From the NCBI GenBank assembly GCA_010030605.1, contig RHCK01000127.1, positions 1 through 5,391 on the forward strand: 5,391 bases of DNA. The letters run 5' to 3'. This stretch comes from Acidimicrobiia bacterium. Lineage in GTDB: Bacteria; Actinomycetota; Acidimicrobiia; Acidimicrobiales; Ilumatobacteraceae. Positions 1 through 5,391 of this stretch are shown in pieces. Every line of letters starts with the position of its first letter. Position 1 is the first letter of the stretch. The notes below the pieces were generated by a model. It was not told the DNA's origin. It saw only the letters and a list, made by a program, of their open reading frames with translations, and ran no database searches. A program made the translations under genes and the position numbers.

Positions 1-428
1 CGATGCCCGGCAACGTGCCGGGAGCCAAGCATGACTACCCGCCTTACATCGGGCCCGGCGAGGTCGAGATGGACGGAACGATCGCCTTGGGGTTCGCTCG
101 CTCACGTAGCGGGGACAGCGACTACGGACGCATGGGCCGGCAACGCCAATTGCTATCGGCGCTGGCCGCACAAGCATCGGGTGTCGACGTCTTGCGCAAG
201 TTCCCCGATCTCGCCGAAGTCATGCGCTGGACGGTGCGCACTTCCCTCAACACCGACGAGTTCTCGTTCCTGGTGGAACGCTTGCAGGATGGCGCCGCTG
301 TGAAGGAATCAGTCGGGCTCGCGCCGCCGATCATCAATCCGGGAAGCCCCGACTTCGACACGATCGCCACACTCATCGACACCTTGCAGTACGCCTTGGC
401 GGAGAACATCGACTTTCCGTACGCCTGA
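1..428 (+). CDS. LCP (LytR-CpsA-Psr) family cell-wall glycopolymer ligase, C-terminal part (5' end outside window)
   Basis: LCP proteins are membrane-anchored enzymes that move glycopolymers (arabinogalactan, teichoic acid or capsule, depending on the organism) from a lipid carrier onto peptidoglycan outside the cell. The last 141 or so residues are visible. Counting from the codon at base 3, the diagnostic LCP core is present: a 'GEVEMDG..ALGFARSR' stretch at residues 19-35, then D38/D40, R43 and the 'RMGRQRQ' helix (43-49). The charged Arg/Asp residues in this block line the pyrophosphate-binding pocket in known LCP structures. The ATG at base 3 is not the true start, because the membrane anchor and the N-terminal half of the catalytic domain must lie upstream. 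After the core comes a helical tail ending in '..NIDFPYA', with no extra LytR_C domain. The gene converges on the DUF2889 gene with 4 bases between stops and is probably unrelated to the catabolic genes. Family assignment is firm; the specific glycopolymer is unknown. Confidence 0.88.
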   Translation, partial: MPGNVPGAKHDYPPYIGPGEVEMDGTIALGFARSRSGDSDYGRMGRQRQLLSALAAQASGVDVLRKFPDLAEVMRWTVRTSLNTDEFSFLVERLQDGAAVKESVGLAPPIINPGSPDFDTIATLIDTLQYALAENIDFPYA

Positions 429-432
429 CGAA

Positions 433-1113
433 TCAGCCGCGGATGCGGTTCCATTCTTCGGGGTCCCGCCCCAGTTTCGTCAGACGCTTCGTCACCGACA
501 AAGGGGCACCGATGTCGCCACCGGCGCGAATGATGCGAACGTGCTCGCCTTCTTCGTCCCAAATATGACAGGTGTTCAAGTTCGACTTGAAAGCCATCTC
601 GCGGGACTCTGGGGAGAACTCCGGTTTCGGCGCACCCGATGAGGCCAATTCGGTCATCTTGAGCACGCGCATGCTCCAACCGCATTGAATGGCGACCGGA
701 CCCATGGCCTGTAGGAGAGCGGTGGTGTGCGTGCAACCTCTCGGGCCGCCGAACAATTCGCGCACCTTGTGCGTGAAGCCACGAGCGATCGACAAACCAA
801 CGAGCTGCTTGTACTTGATACCGATCCCCGGACATTCCTGATGAGGGAATTCCTTCAATTCGGCGGACGCGTCGAGAATCTCCATCATCGGAAAAGAGAC
901 TCTCAACTGAACGACCATGTGGTGAATGGTGAGCGGTTCGGGGTCGTCCATCACGTACATGCCGGCGGGTTTGTCGTCGCGCACCGCGCCCCACAACAAG
1001 ATCTCGGAATCACTCACCTTGAACGCGCGCACTTCGTAGTTGCGCGTGTGAATGGGGAGATACTCCGGATTGTCGGGCAGGATCGGATGAGGGTTGGGGG
1101 TCGGTTGCGCCAC
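433..1113 (-). CDS. DUF2889 family protein, third gene of the acyl-CoA dehydrogenase operon
   Basis: This is a 226-residue protein that I recognise as DUF2889, a family without an established biochemical role that is often found near acyl-CoA or aromatic catabolism genes. Family-type blocks are visible: 'HTRNYEVRAF' (22-31), 'DDPEPLTIHHMVV' (56-68), 'HQECPGI' (91-97), and the strongest one, 'GFTHKVRELFGGPRGCTHTT' (112-131), which continues into 'ALLQAMGPVA' (132-141). H91, C94, H115, C127 and H129 are the obvious candidates for a metal site or active site (inference). There is no signal peptide or membrane segment, so it is probably cytosolic. The start is set at GTG 1113. It lies 7 bases after the stop of the upstream dehydrogenase (1123-1121), and a GAGG ribosome site overlaps that stop (TGAGG) with 5-base spacing. 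A longer reading from ATG 1266 would run through the upstream gene and adds low-complexity, Cys/Ser-rich sequence unlike the family. Translation is probably coupled to the gene before it. Confidence 0.85.
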   Translation of the reverse strand: MAQPTPNPHPILPDNPEYLPIHTRNYEVRAFKVSDSEILLWGAVRDDKPAGMYVMDDPEPLTIHHMVVQLRVSFPMMEILDASAELKEFPHQECPGIGIKYKQLVGLSIARGFTHKVRELFGGPRGCTHTTALLQAMGPVAIQCGWSMRVLKMTELASSGAPKPEFSPESREMAFKSNLNTCHIWDEEGEHVRIIRAGGDIGAPLSVTKRLTKLGRDPEEWNRIRG

Positions 1114-1120
1114 GTTCGCC

Positions 1121-2167
1121 TCAGCCGACGAGCAGTCGACCCAGTCGGGCCAGGCTGGGTTGGGTCGAACCCAACTGCAATTCGAGTTGCTTGTGCAACA
1201 AGAAGAAACGATGCAACGGATAGTCGCGATCGACACCGACACCGCCATGCACATGGTGAGCACCATGCATGATGCGCCAACCGCCCTCGGCCGCCCAGAA
1301 CTTCGCCGACAGCAGTGCTTCGTCGGCAGGAAGTCCCTCGCTCAATCTCCACGCGGCTTGCCACGCGGTGAGGCGAACGCCTTCGGTGTCAATGTAGGCA
1401 TCGCCGGCGCGCTGTGACACGGCTTGGAACGACGCGATGATCTTGTCGAACTGTTGGCGACCCTTCGTGTATTCGGCCATCAGCAACAAGGCGGCCTGGC
1501 ACGCCCCGGAGGTCATGATGGCCGCTCCGGAAATTCCACGATTCAACATGGCGTGCGTCGCACCGGGATTACCGATGCACTTGGCCGTCGCACCGTGGAA
1601 TTCCACCATCGCGTCGGGAACGCCCGACGTGGTGTCTTGGCGAGTGATGGTCACCTTGGGGTCGTTGGCTTCCACGCAATACAAACCATCGGCGGCCGTC
1701 ACCAAGAAACGCTTCGCGAGGAGTCCGTGCGGAACGCACACCTTCGTTCCGGTGATCTTGCCGTCGTTCACGACGGTGGCGGGGGAGAAGACGTCACCCA
1801 CCGGTTCGTGGATGGCCGCGGTCACGATGGTTTCGCCGCTGGCGACACCCTCGAGCAAGTCGGGGTTGCCGGCCAGTGCGGGACCCGCGAGCGCGATGAC
1901 GGCCAACGCCGGAACCGGCGCGGCCACTCGACCGATCTCCTCCAACACGATGGACGCTTCGATGATTCCGAGTCCGCCTCCACCGACCGATTCGGGAAGT
2001 GCGATGCCCACCAAGCCGGCATCGGCCAAGGTGCGCCACAGGGCGAGGTCGGTTCCGCTTTCGGTGGCCGCGATCGACTTCACGTGTTCGGTCGTGCAGG
2101 TGTCGGCGAGGATCTGGCGCGTGAGGGCGCGGAGTTCGTTCTGATCGGAGGTGAGTGAGAAATCCAT
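1121..2167 (-). CDS. Acyl-CoA dehydrogenase, small non-catalytic-type partner subunit (FadE28/ChsE1-like)
   Basis: This 348-residue acyl-CoA dehydrogenase fold protein is shorter than the usual 380-400. Features in order: N-terminal helical domain (1-120) with 'ALPESVGGGGLGIIEA' (56-71) and 'VLEEIGR' (74-80); middle beta domain (about 121-195) with 'GTKVCVPHG' (140-148); and C-terminal helical domain with the FAD-contact segment 'GRQQF...SFQAV' (R237, Q238, F240, Q248) and 'HVHGGVGVDRDYPLHR' (305-320). In the region where catalytic subunits have 'LNxERV', this protein reads 'MLNRGISGA' (207-215), so the base is missing. In mycobacterial alpha2-beta2 dehydrogenases such as FadE28-FadE29 (ChsE1-ChsE2), the partner supplies the glutamate while this subunit completes the FAD and complex interface. 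The ATG overlaps the upstream stop by one base (TGATG), which fits 1:1 synthesis with that gene. The reading frame stays open upstream to about 2608, but that part lies inside the neighbouring gene and is not coding. Substrate unknown; a steroid- or isoprenoid-like acyl-CoA is plausible. Confidence 0.9.
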   Translation of the reverse strand: MDFSLTSDQNELRALTRQILADTCTTEHVKSIAATESGTDLALWRTLADAGLVGIALPESVGGGGLGIIEASIVLEEIGRVAAPVPALAVIALAGPALAGNPDLLEGVASGETIVTAAIHEPVGDVFSPATVVNDGKITGTKVCVPHGLLAKRFLVTAADGLYCVEANDPKVTITRQDTTSGVPDAMVEFHGATAKCIGNPGATHAMLNRGISGAAIMTSGACQAALLLMAEYTKGRQQFDKIIASFQAVSQRAGDAYIDTEGVRLTAWQAAWRLSEGLPADEALLSAKFWAAEGGWRIMHGAHHVHGGVGVDRDYPLHRFFLLHKQLELQLGSTQPSLARLGRLLVG

Positions 2168-3342
2168 CAGCGGGCCGCCCTCGGGAATCCAAGTGAGAAC
2201 ATGGTGATCAGGTCGCGTTGCATTTCGTTGGTGCCACCACCGAAGGTGAGGATCAACATGCCGCGATAGAGGCTCTCGAGTCGCGCGCGCAGGATGGAGC
2301 CGGGTGTGCCCTGTTTCAGATAGCCGGGCGGTCCGAGGATCTCGAAGAGCAAGCGGAAGGCCTCGAGATAGAACTCGGTGCCGTACACCTTGATCGACGA
2401 GCAGTGACCCACGTCGAGTTTGCCCTGGGTCGCTTCCCACGCCGATTGCCAGTTCATGAGACGCAAGACGTCGAGCTTGGCGTGCACCCGAGCGAGGTTC
2501 AACTGCACCCACTCTTGGTCGGCGATACGCCGGCCGTCGGGCAACTTGGTGCTCTTGGCCCACTCGAGCGTGTCGGCCAATGCCCGCTCGACGACGCCGG
2601 TGGAACACAAGGTGACGCGCTCATGGTTGAGTTGATTGGTGATCAGGGTCCAACCCTTGTTCTCGCCACCGACGCAGTTCTCGACCGGAATGCGAACGTC
2701 GTCGAGGAACATGGCATTGATGTCGTGCTCACCAATGAGATTGAGTTTCTGCAGAGTGATGCCCGGAGTGTTCATGGGCATGATGAGAATGCTGATGCCC
2801 TTGTGCTTGGCGGCCTCGGGATCGGTTCGCACCGCGAGCCAGCAGTAGTCGGCATCGCTCGACAGCGACGTCCACATCTTCTGTCCGTTGACGACGTACA
2901 CGTCTCCGTCGCGCACGGCGCGCGTTTGCAACGACGCGAGGTCGGTGCCGGCGTTCGGCTCGCTGTAGCCGATGCAGAAATGAACGTCGCCCGCCAGGAT
3001 CTTGGGCAGGAAGAACTCTTTTTGCTGGTCGGTGCCGAAGTTCATGATGGTGGGGCCGACCGTGTTGATGCTGAGCATGGGTACCGGCGCGCCGGCGCGC
3101 ATCGACTCGTCGAAGAAGATGAACTGCTCGATGGCGCTGCGACCCTGACCGCCGTACTCCTTCGGCCAACCGATGCCGGCCCAGCCGTCGGCACACATCT
3201 GCTTCCACACGCGCCGGGGAGCCTTTCCGATCCCGTGGCTGGTGTTGAGCTCGGCCACGGTGGCCTCATCCAGCAGTTTCTCGTAGTAGCCACGCAACTC
3301 GGTGCGCATGGCGTTCTGCTCTGTGGTGTATCCGATTTCCAT
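2167..3342 (-). CDS. Acyl-CoA dehydrogenase, catalytic subunit (FadE29/ChsE2-like)
   Basis: This 391-residue FAD-dependent dehydrogenase should introduce a 2,3-double bond into an acyl-CoA in the cytosol and pass electrons to ETF. The full domain order is visible. The N-terminal helices (1-115) carry 'GWAGIGWPKEYGGQG' (53-67). The substrate/FAD loop 'YSEPNAGTDLASLQT' is at 126-140. The beta domain has 'VNGQKMWTS' (151-159), whose W157-T158-S159 contact the flavin, and 'KHKGISILI' (179-187). The C-terminal helices carry the catalytic base E241 in 'QLNHERV' (237-243), and the terminal motif 'FGGGTNE' is at 367-373. From memory, the residue pattern and the Glu position match Mycobacterium FadE29 closely, including 'GWPKEFGG', 'AAKHKGISILI' and 'TFGGG.NE'. 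It is the first gene of the minus-strand operon, and its stop shares one base with the next start. ATG 3342 is preferred because the 'YTTEQNAMRTELRGYY' N-terminus is what the family has; the ribosome site is poor (GAGG abuts the ATG, with a GGGGG run further out). Family certain; the sterol-type substrate is inference. Confidence 0.93.
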   Translation of the reverse strand: MEIGYTTEQNAMRTELRGYYEKLLDEATVAELNTSHGIGKAPRRVWKQMCADGWAGIGWPKEYGGQGRSAIEQFIFFDESMRAGAPVPMLSINTVGPTIMNFGTDQQKEFFLPKILAGDVHFCIGYSEPNAGTDLASLQTRAVRDGDVYVVNGQKMWTSLSSDADYCWLAVRTDPEAAKHKGISILIMPMNTPGITLQKLNLIGEHDINAMFLDDVRIPVENCVGGENKGWTLITNQLNHERVTLCSTGVVERALADTLEWAKSTKLPDGRRIADQEWVQLNLARVHAKLDVLRLMNWQSAWEATQGKLDVGHCSSIKVYGTEFYLEAFRLLFEILGPPGYLKQGTPGSILRARLESLYRGMLILTFGGGTNEMQRDLITMFSLGFPRAAR

Positions 3343-3421
3343 CCTCGCCCCCGGGTTTGGTCCTGTTCGGTTCTAGCAGAAGACCAGCCGAAATGCCCTT
3401 GCCAACTAGGGTCAAATTTTC
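3343..3421. promoter_or_regulatory. Divergent intergenic region, presumed bidirectional promoter
   Basis: This 79-base spacer is the only non-coding stretch of note and must drive both the minus-strand dehydrogenase operon and the plus-strand LLM-cyclase pair, unless one is read from elsewhere. It is noticeably more AT-rich at its right end (CAAATTTT before the LLM start). A short perfect inverted repeat, TTCT-AGC-AGAA (3371-3381), sits in the middle and could be a weak operator, though 4-base arms are easily due to chance. A CCCT...AGGG pair (3396-3399 and 3408-3411) is also present. I see no convincing -35/-10 pair for the minus-strand gene. Shared control of both operons by one regulator is a reasonable inference from the layout, but no regulator gene lies in the window. 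Confidence 0.55.
3407..3412 (+). promoter_or_regulatory. Candidate -10 element (TAGGGT) for the LLM gene, possibly giving a leaderless mRNA
   Basis: TAGGGT fits the TANNNT pattern of actinobacterial -10 boxes and ends 9 bases before the ATG at 3422. A transcript from it would begin at or very near the start codon, giving a leaderless message as is common in Actinobacteria. No matching -35 is seen 16-19 bases upstream. The same bases contain AGGG (3408-3411), 10 bases from the ATG, which could instead be a weak ribosome site. The two readings exclude each other and cannot be separated by eye. Confidence 0.3.
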
Positions 3422-4462
3422 ATGACGAAGGATCTGAAACTGGGGTGGCACATCGGGTACTGGGGTCGGTCGATGCCGGTCGGTGTGCCCGACACCTTGA
3501 AGATGATCGAGGCCCTCGGCTACGACTCGGTGTTCACCGCCGAGTCGTGGGGAAGCGATGCGATCTCGCCGTTGGCATGGTGGGGTGCGGGCACCACGAA
3601 GCTTCGCCTGGCGACCAACATCGTGCAGATCTCGGCGCGAACGCCCACGGCCACCGCGATGGCGGCCATCACCATGGACCATCTCTCCGGCGGACGTTTC
3701 TGCCTCGGGTTGGGTGTGAGTGGACCCCAGGTGGTGGAGGGCTGGTACGGACAGCGATTCAACAAGCCGCTCGCGCGCACCCGCGAATACGTCGACATCA
3801 TTCGCAAGGTTCTGAAGCGCGAGGAGCGTCTCACCAACGCCGGCCCGGAGTATCCGATTCCCGCACCCGACGGCATGGGTCTGGGCAAAGCGTTGAACGT
3901 GATGACGCATCCGGTGCGAGCCGATCTGCCGATCTTCCTCGGAGCCGAAGGACCGAAGAACGTGGCGTTGGCCGCCGAGATCGCCGATGGATGGTTCCCC
4001 ATTTTCTATGCACCGCGTCACGAGGGCATGTACGCCAAGCACTTGGCCGAAGGATTCGCACGCCCCGGTGCGCGACGAACGCCTGAGGACTTCGAGATTC
4101 TGGCGATGGCGACCACGTTCATCGACGACGACATCGAGGCCGCCTACAACCGAGCCCGTCCAACCATCGCTCTATATGTGGGTGGCATGGGGGCACAGGA
4201 GATGAACTTCCACGCCGACGTGTTCCGCCGTCTTGGTTACGAGGAAGCAGTCGACAACATTCAGAACTTGTTCCTCAACGGCAAGCAGGCCGAAGCAGTC
4301 GCCGCTGTGCCGCGCGAAATGGTGGACGAGATTTGTCTGGTGGGTCCGCCCGCCAAGATTCGTGACGATCTCGAGGCGTGGAAGGAGAGCAAGGTGACGA
4401 CGTTGATCATCGGTGGTTCTCCCGACACGCTGCGCACGATGGCCGAATTGGTGTACGGCTGA
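3422..4462 (+). CDS. LLM-class flavin-dependent oxidoreductase, probably F420-dependent (Rv3520c-like)
   Basis: This 346-residue luciferase-like (bacterial luciferase fold, TIM barrel) oxidoreductase is probably cytosolic and probably uses coenzyme F420 for hydride transfer. Landmarks: 'LGWHIGYWG' first strand (7-15), 'SVFTAESWGSDA' (36-47), 'LRLATNIVQISARTPTATAMAA' region (61-82), 'DHLSGGRF' (86-93) then 'GLGVSGPQVVEGWYG' (96-110), 'LGAEGPKNVALAAEIADGW' (173-191), 'GFARPGARR' (211-219), and 'GGMGAQEMNFHADVFRR' (254-270), with a 'VGPP..IRDDLEAW' tail (307-320). From memory these blocks match Mycobacterium tuberculosis Rv3520c very closely along the whole length (347 residues there). Rv3520c lies near sterol side-chain genes, but its substrate is not established to my knowledge. 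Here the gene diverges from a FadE29/FadE28-like dehydrogenase operon and is followed after 15 bases by a cyclase-family gene, so it probably takes part in the same catabolic route. FMN rather than F420 use cannot be excluded from sequence alone. Confidence 0.9.
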   Translation: MTKDLKLGWHIGYWGRSMPVGVPDTLKMIEALGYDSVFTAESWGSDAISPLAWWGAGTTKLRLATNIVQISARTPTATAMAAITMDHLSGGRFCLGLGVSGPQVVEGWYGQRFNKPLARTREYVDIIRKVLKREERLTNAGPEYPIPAPDGMGLGKALNVMTHPVRADLPIFLGAEGPKNVALAAEIADGWFPIFYAPRHEGMYAKHLAEGFARPGARRTPEDFEILAMATTFIDDDIEAAYNRARPTIALYVGGMGAQEMNFHADVFRRLGYEEAVDNIQNLFLNGKQAEAVAAVPREMVDEICLVGPPAKIRDDLEAWKESKVTTLIIGGSPDTLRTMAELVYG

Positions 4463-4464
4463 GC

Positions 4465-4470
4465 GAAAGG
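4465..4470 (+). promoter_or_regulatory. Ribosome binding site of the cyclase-family gene
   Basis: GAAAGG lies just after the LLM stop codon and 7 bases before ATG 4478. It decides the start: the in-frame ATG at 4484 would be 13 bases away, which is too far. It is the clearest Shine-Dalgarno site in the window and supports translation of this gene from the LLM transcript. Confidence 0.6.
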
Positions 4471-4477
4471 TGCCGAC

Positions 4478-5391
4478 ATGACGATGCCCGATTACCTACG
4501 TGACATGGCGGCTCGTGTTTCCAATTGGGGACGATGGGGCGCCGACGATCGTCGCGGAACGTTGAACCTCATCGATGCCGCCGCTGTTCGACGAGGCATG
4601 GTCGCCGCCCGACAGGGGAAGGTTTTCTCGCTCACCTATCCCTTCGACGAGAACGGTCCGCAATTGGGTTTCATCCCCGGACGTGTGAATCCCGAGCGCA
4701 AAATGATCTCGCTGAATCATTCGATGACCGGCGATCCGGGCGATTTCACGTCGAGTGACGATGCCGTGACGATGGGCGTGCAAGCGTCGACACACCTCGA
4801 CTCGCTGGCTCACGTTGGGTACGACGGGCTGCTGTACAACGGTCTCTCGGACACCACCACAGATGAAACGGGTAGCACCGAGCTGGGCATCGAGAAGGTG
4901 GGACCGGTGGTGTCGCGCGGAATCCTGCTCGACATCGCGCGCGTTCATGGCGTGGACTATTTCGACGACGCGTACGCCATCGGTGGTGACGATCTGGAAA
5001 AGGCCGCGGCACTGGGTGGCATCACGGTGATGCCCGGCGACATCATTTGTGTTCGCACCGGCCATCAACATTGGTTGAGAGTCGGCGACAAGGTCCATTA
5101 CTCGTACCCCACGCCGGGACTCGGGCAGAAGAGCATCGAGTGGGTGCGCGACCATGACGTGGCAATCGTGGCAACCGACACCATCGTGTTCGAGTGTTAC
5201 CCACCCGAAGACCCGGCCGCCATGTTGCCGGTTCACATGATCAACATCCGCGACATCGGTTTGACCCAAGGTCAGAACTGGGCCCTCGACGAGTTGGCCG
5301 CTGACTGCGCAGCCGACGGTCAATACGACTTCATGCTCACTGCCACTCCGTTGCCCTTCACCCGAGCGGTGGGCGGACCGGTGGCGCCCAC
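4478..5391 (+). CDS. Cyclase family protein (PF04199, kynurenine-formamidase-like hydrolase), 3' end outside window
   Basis: This gene stays open to the window edge: 304 codons plus two bases. The family is usually slightly longer (about 310-330 residues), so only a short tail is missing. Metal-dependent hydrolases of this fold include bacterial kynurenine formamidase and isatin hydrolase, which cleave amides or open rings. Visible blocks: 'NWGRWGADDRRGTLNLI' (16-32), the metal-site segment 'STHLDSLAHVGYDG' (104-117) with H106, D108 and H112 (HxDxxxH), 'MPGDIICVRTG' (185-195), 'PTPGLG' then 'SIEWVRDHDVAIVATDT' (219-235), 'PVHM' with H253 (251-254), and 'DELAADCAADGQYDFMLTATPLPFTRAVGGPVAP' region (271-304). 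The position four residues before H106, a His in classic kynurenine formamidases, is Q102 here. The start is ATG 4478 with a good ribosome site, 15 bases after the LLM stop, so the two form an operon. No tryptophan-degradation genes are nearby, so a kynurenine role is unlikely; substrate unknown. Confidence 0.88.
   Translation, partial: MTMPDYLRDMAARVSNWGRWGADDRRGTLNLIDAAAVRRGMVAARQGKVFSLTYPFDENGPQLGFIPGRVNPERKMISLNHSMTGDPGDFTSSDDAVTMGVQASTHLDSLAHVGYDGLLYNGLSDTTTDETGSTELGIEKVGPVVSRGILLDIARVHGVDYFDDAYAIGGDDLEKAAALGGITVMPGDIICVRTGHQHWLRVGDKVHYSYPTPGLGQKSIEWVRDHDVAIVATDTIVFECYPPEDPAAMLPVHMINIRDIGLTQGQNWALDELAADCAADGQYDFMLTATPLPFTRAVGGPVAP

Noticed and set aside
435..450. Hairpin that might be a transcription terminator for the LCP gene.
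   Set aside because: The stem is only 6 pairs including a G-U pair, it lies in coding sequence of the opposing gene, and no T-run follows.
122..994. A 290-codon minus-strand open frame across the LCP and DUF2889 genes.
   Set aside because: It is antisense to the LCP gene and in another frame of DUF2889; composition is Arg/Ser/His-rich with no motifs.
1114..1266. Longer DUF2889 reading starting at ATG 1266.
   Set aside because: It lies inside the upstream dehydrogenase gene, and its translation is Cys/Ser-rich and unlike the family. GTG 1113 has a well-placed ribosome site.
2168..2608. Upstream in-frame extension of the small dehydrogenase subunit to 495 residues.
   Set aside because: The added part overlaps the catalytic subunit gene and is Arg/His-rich with no family similarity. 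The ATG at 2167 gives the family N-terminus and a typical TGATG overlap.
3362..3376. Possible KstR-type operator (TnnAACnnGTTnnA), suggested by the sterol-like gene content.
   Set aside because: Only the right half GTTCTA(G) at 3370-3376 matches. The left half reads GTT rather than AAC, so the site is not a palindrome of the KstR type. No KstR2-type repeat was seen either.
2218..4086. A 622-codon open frame on the plus strand crossing the dehydrogenase gene, the intergenic region and part of the LLM gene.
   Set aside because: It is antisense to a clear dehydrogenase and out of frame with a clear LLM gene, and its translation is Arg/His/Gly-rich without any recognisable motif. It is a by-product of GC-rich codon use.
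4496..5323. A 275-codon minus-strand open frame opposite the cyclase-family gene.
   Set aside because: The plus strand encodes a clear cyclase-family protein over the same bases with a ribosome site and family motifs; the opposite frame has no recognisable domain.

Overview
The window is a compact, fully coding piece of a moderately GC-rich bacterial chromosome (about 60 % GC by eye). It holds six protein genes and no RNA genes, insertion sequences or CRISPR arrays. Three things point to an actinobacterium: an LCP-family cell-wall ligase, an LLM-class (probably F420-dependent) oxidoreductase very like mycobacterial Rv3520c, and an acyl-CoA dehydrogenase pair of the FadE29/FadE28 type. The moderate GC and absence of typical mycobacterial neighbours make a non-mycobacterial lineage, for example Acidimicrobiia, a reasonable guess, but this is inference only.

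Layout. Bases 1-428 (+) are the 3' end of the LCP gene, cut by the window edge. It converges, with only 4 bases between stop codons, on a three-gene minus-strand operon that reads right to left: a catalytic acyl-CoA dehydrogenase subunit (3342-2167), a shorter partner subunit that lacks the catalytic glutamate (2167-1121), and a DUF2889 protein (1113-433). These genes are tightly coupled. The first pair share one base (TGATG), and the third starts with GTG 7 bases after the previous stop. A 79-base spacer (3343-3421) separates this operon from a divergent plus-strand pair: an LLM-class flavin-dependent oxidoreductase (3422-4462) and a cyclase-family hydrolase (4478 to the window end, missing only about the last 10-20 residues).

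How the genes may work together. In Mycobacterium, FadE28 and FadE29 form an alpha2-beta2 acyl-CoA dehydrogenase that acts on the shortened cholesterol side chain as a CoA thioester. Rv3520c lies in the same broad sterol-catabolism region. The two divergent operons here therefore look like one catabolic module for a branched, polycyclic or isoprenoid-like acyl-CoA. The dehydrogenase pair would oxidise the thioester, the LLM enzyme would perform a deazaflavin- or flavin-linked redox step, and the cyclase-family enzyme would hydrolyse or open an amide, ester or ring. The role of the DUF2889 protein is unknown. The substrate cannot be read from the sequence, and no hydratase, thiolase, CoA ligase or regulator gene is visible. 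The most interesting points are the coupling of DUF2889 to a heteromeric dehydrogenase and the unstudied LLM-cyclase pair.
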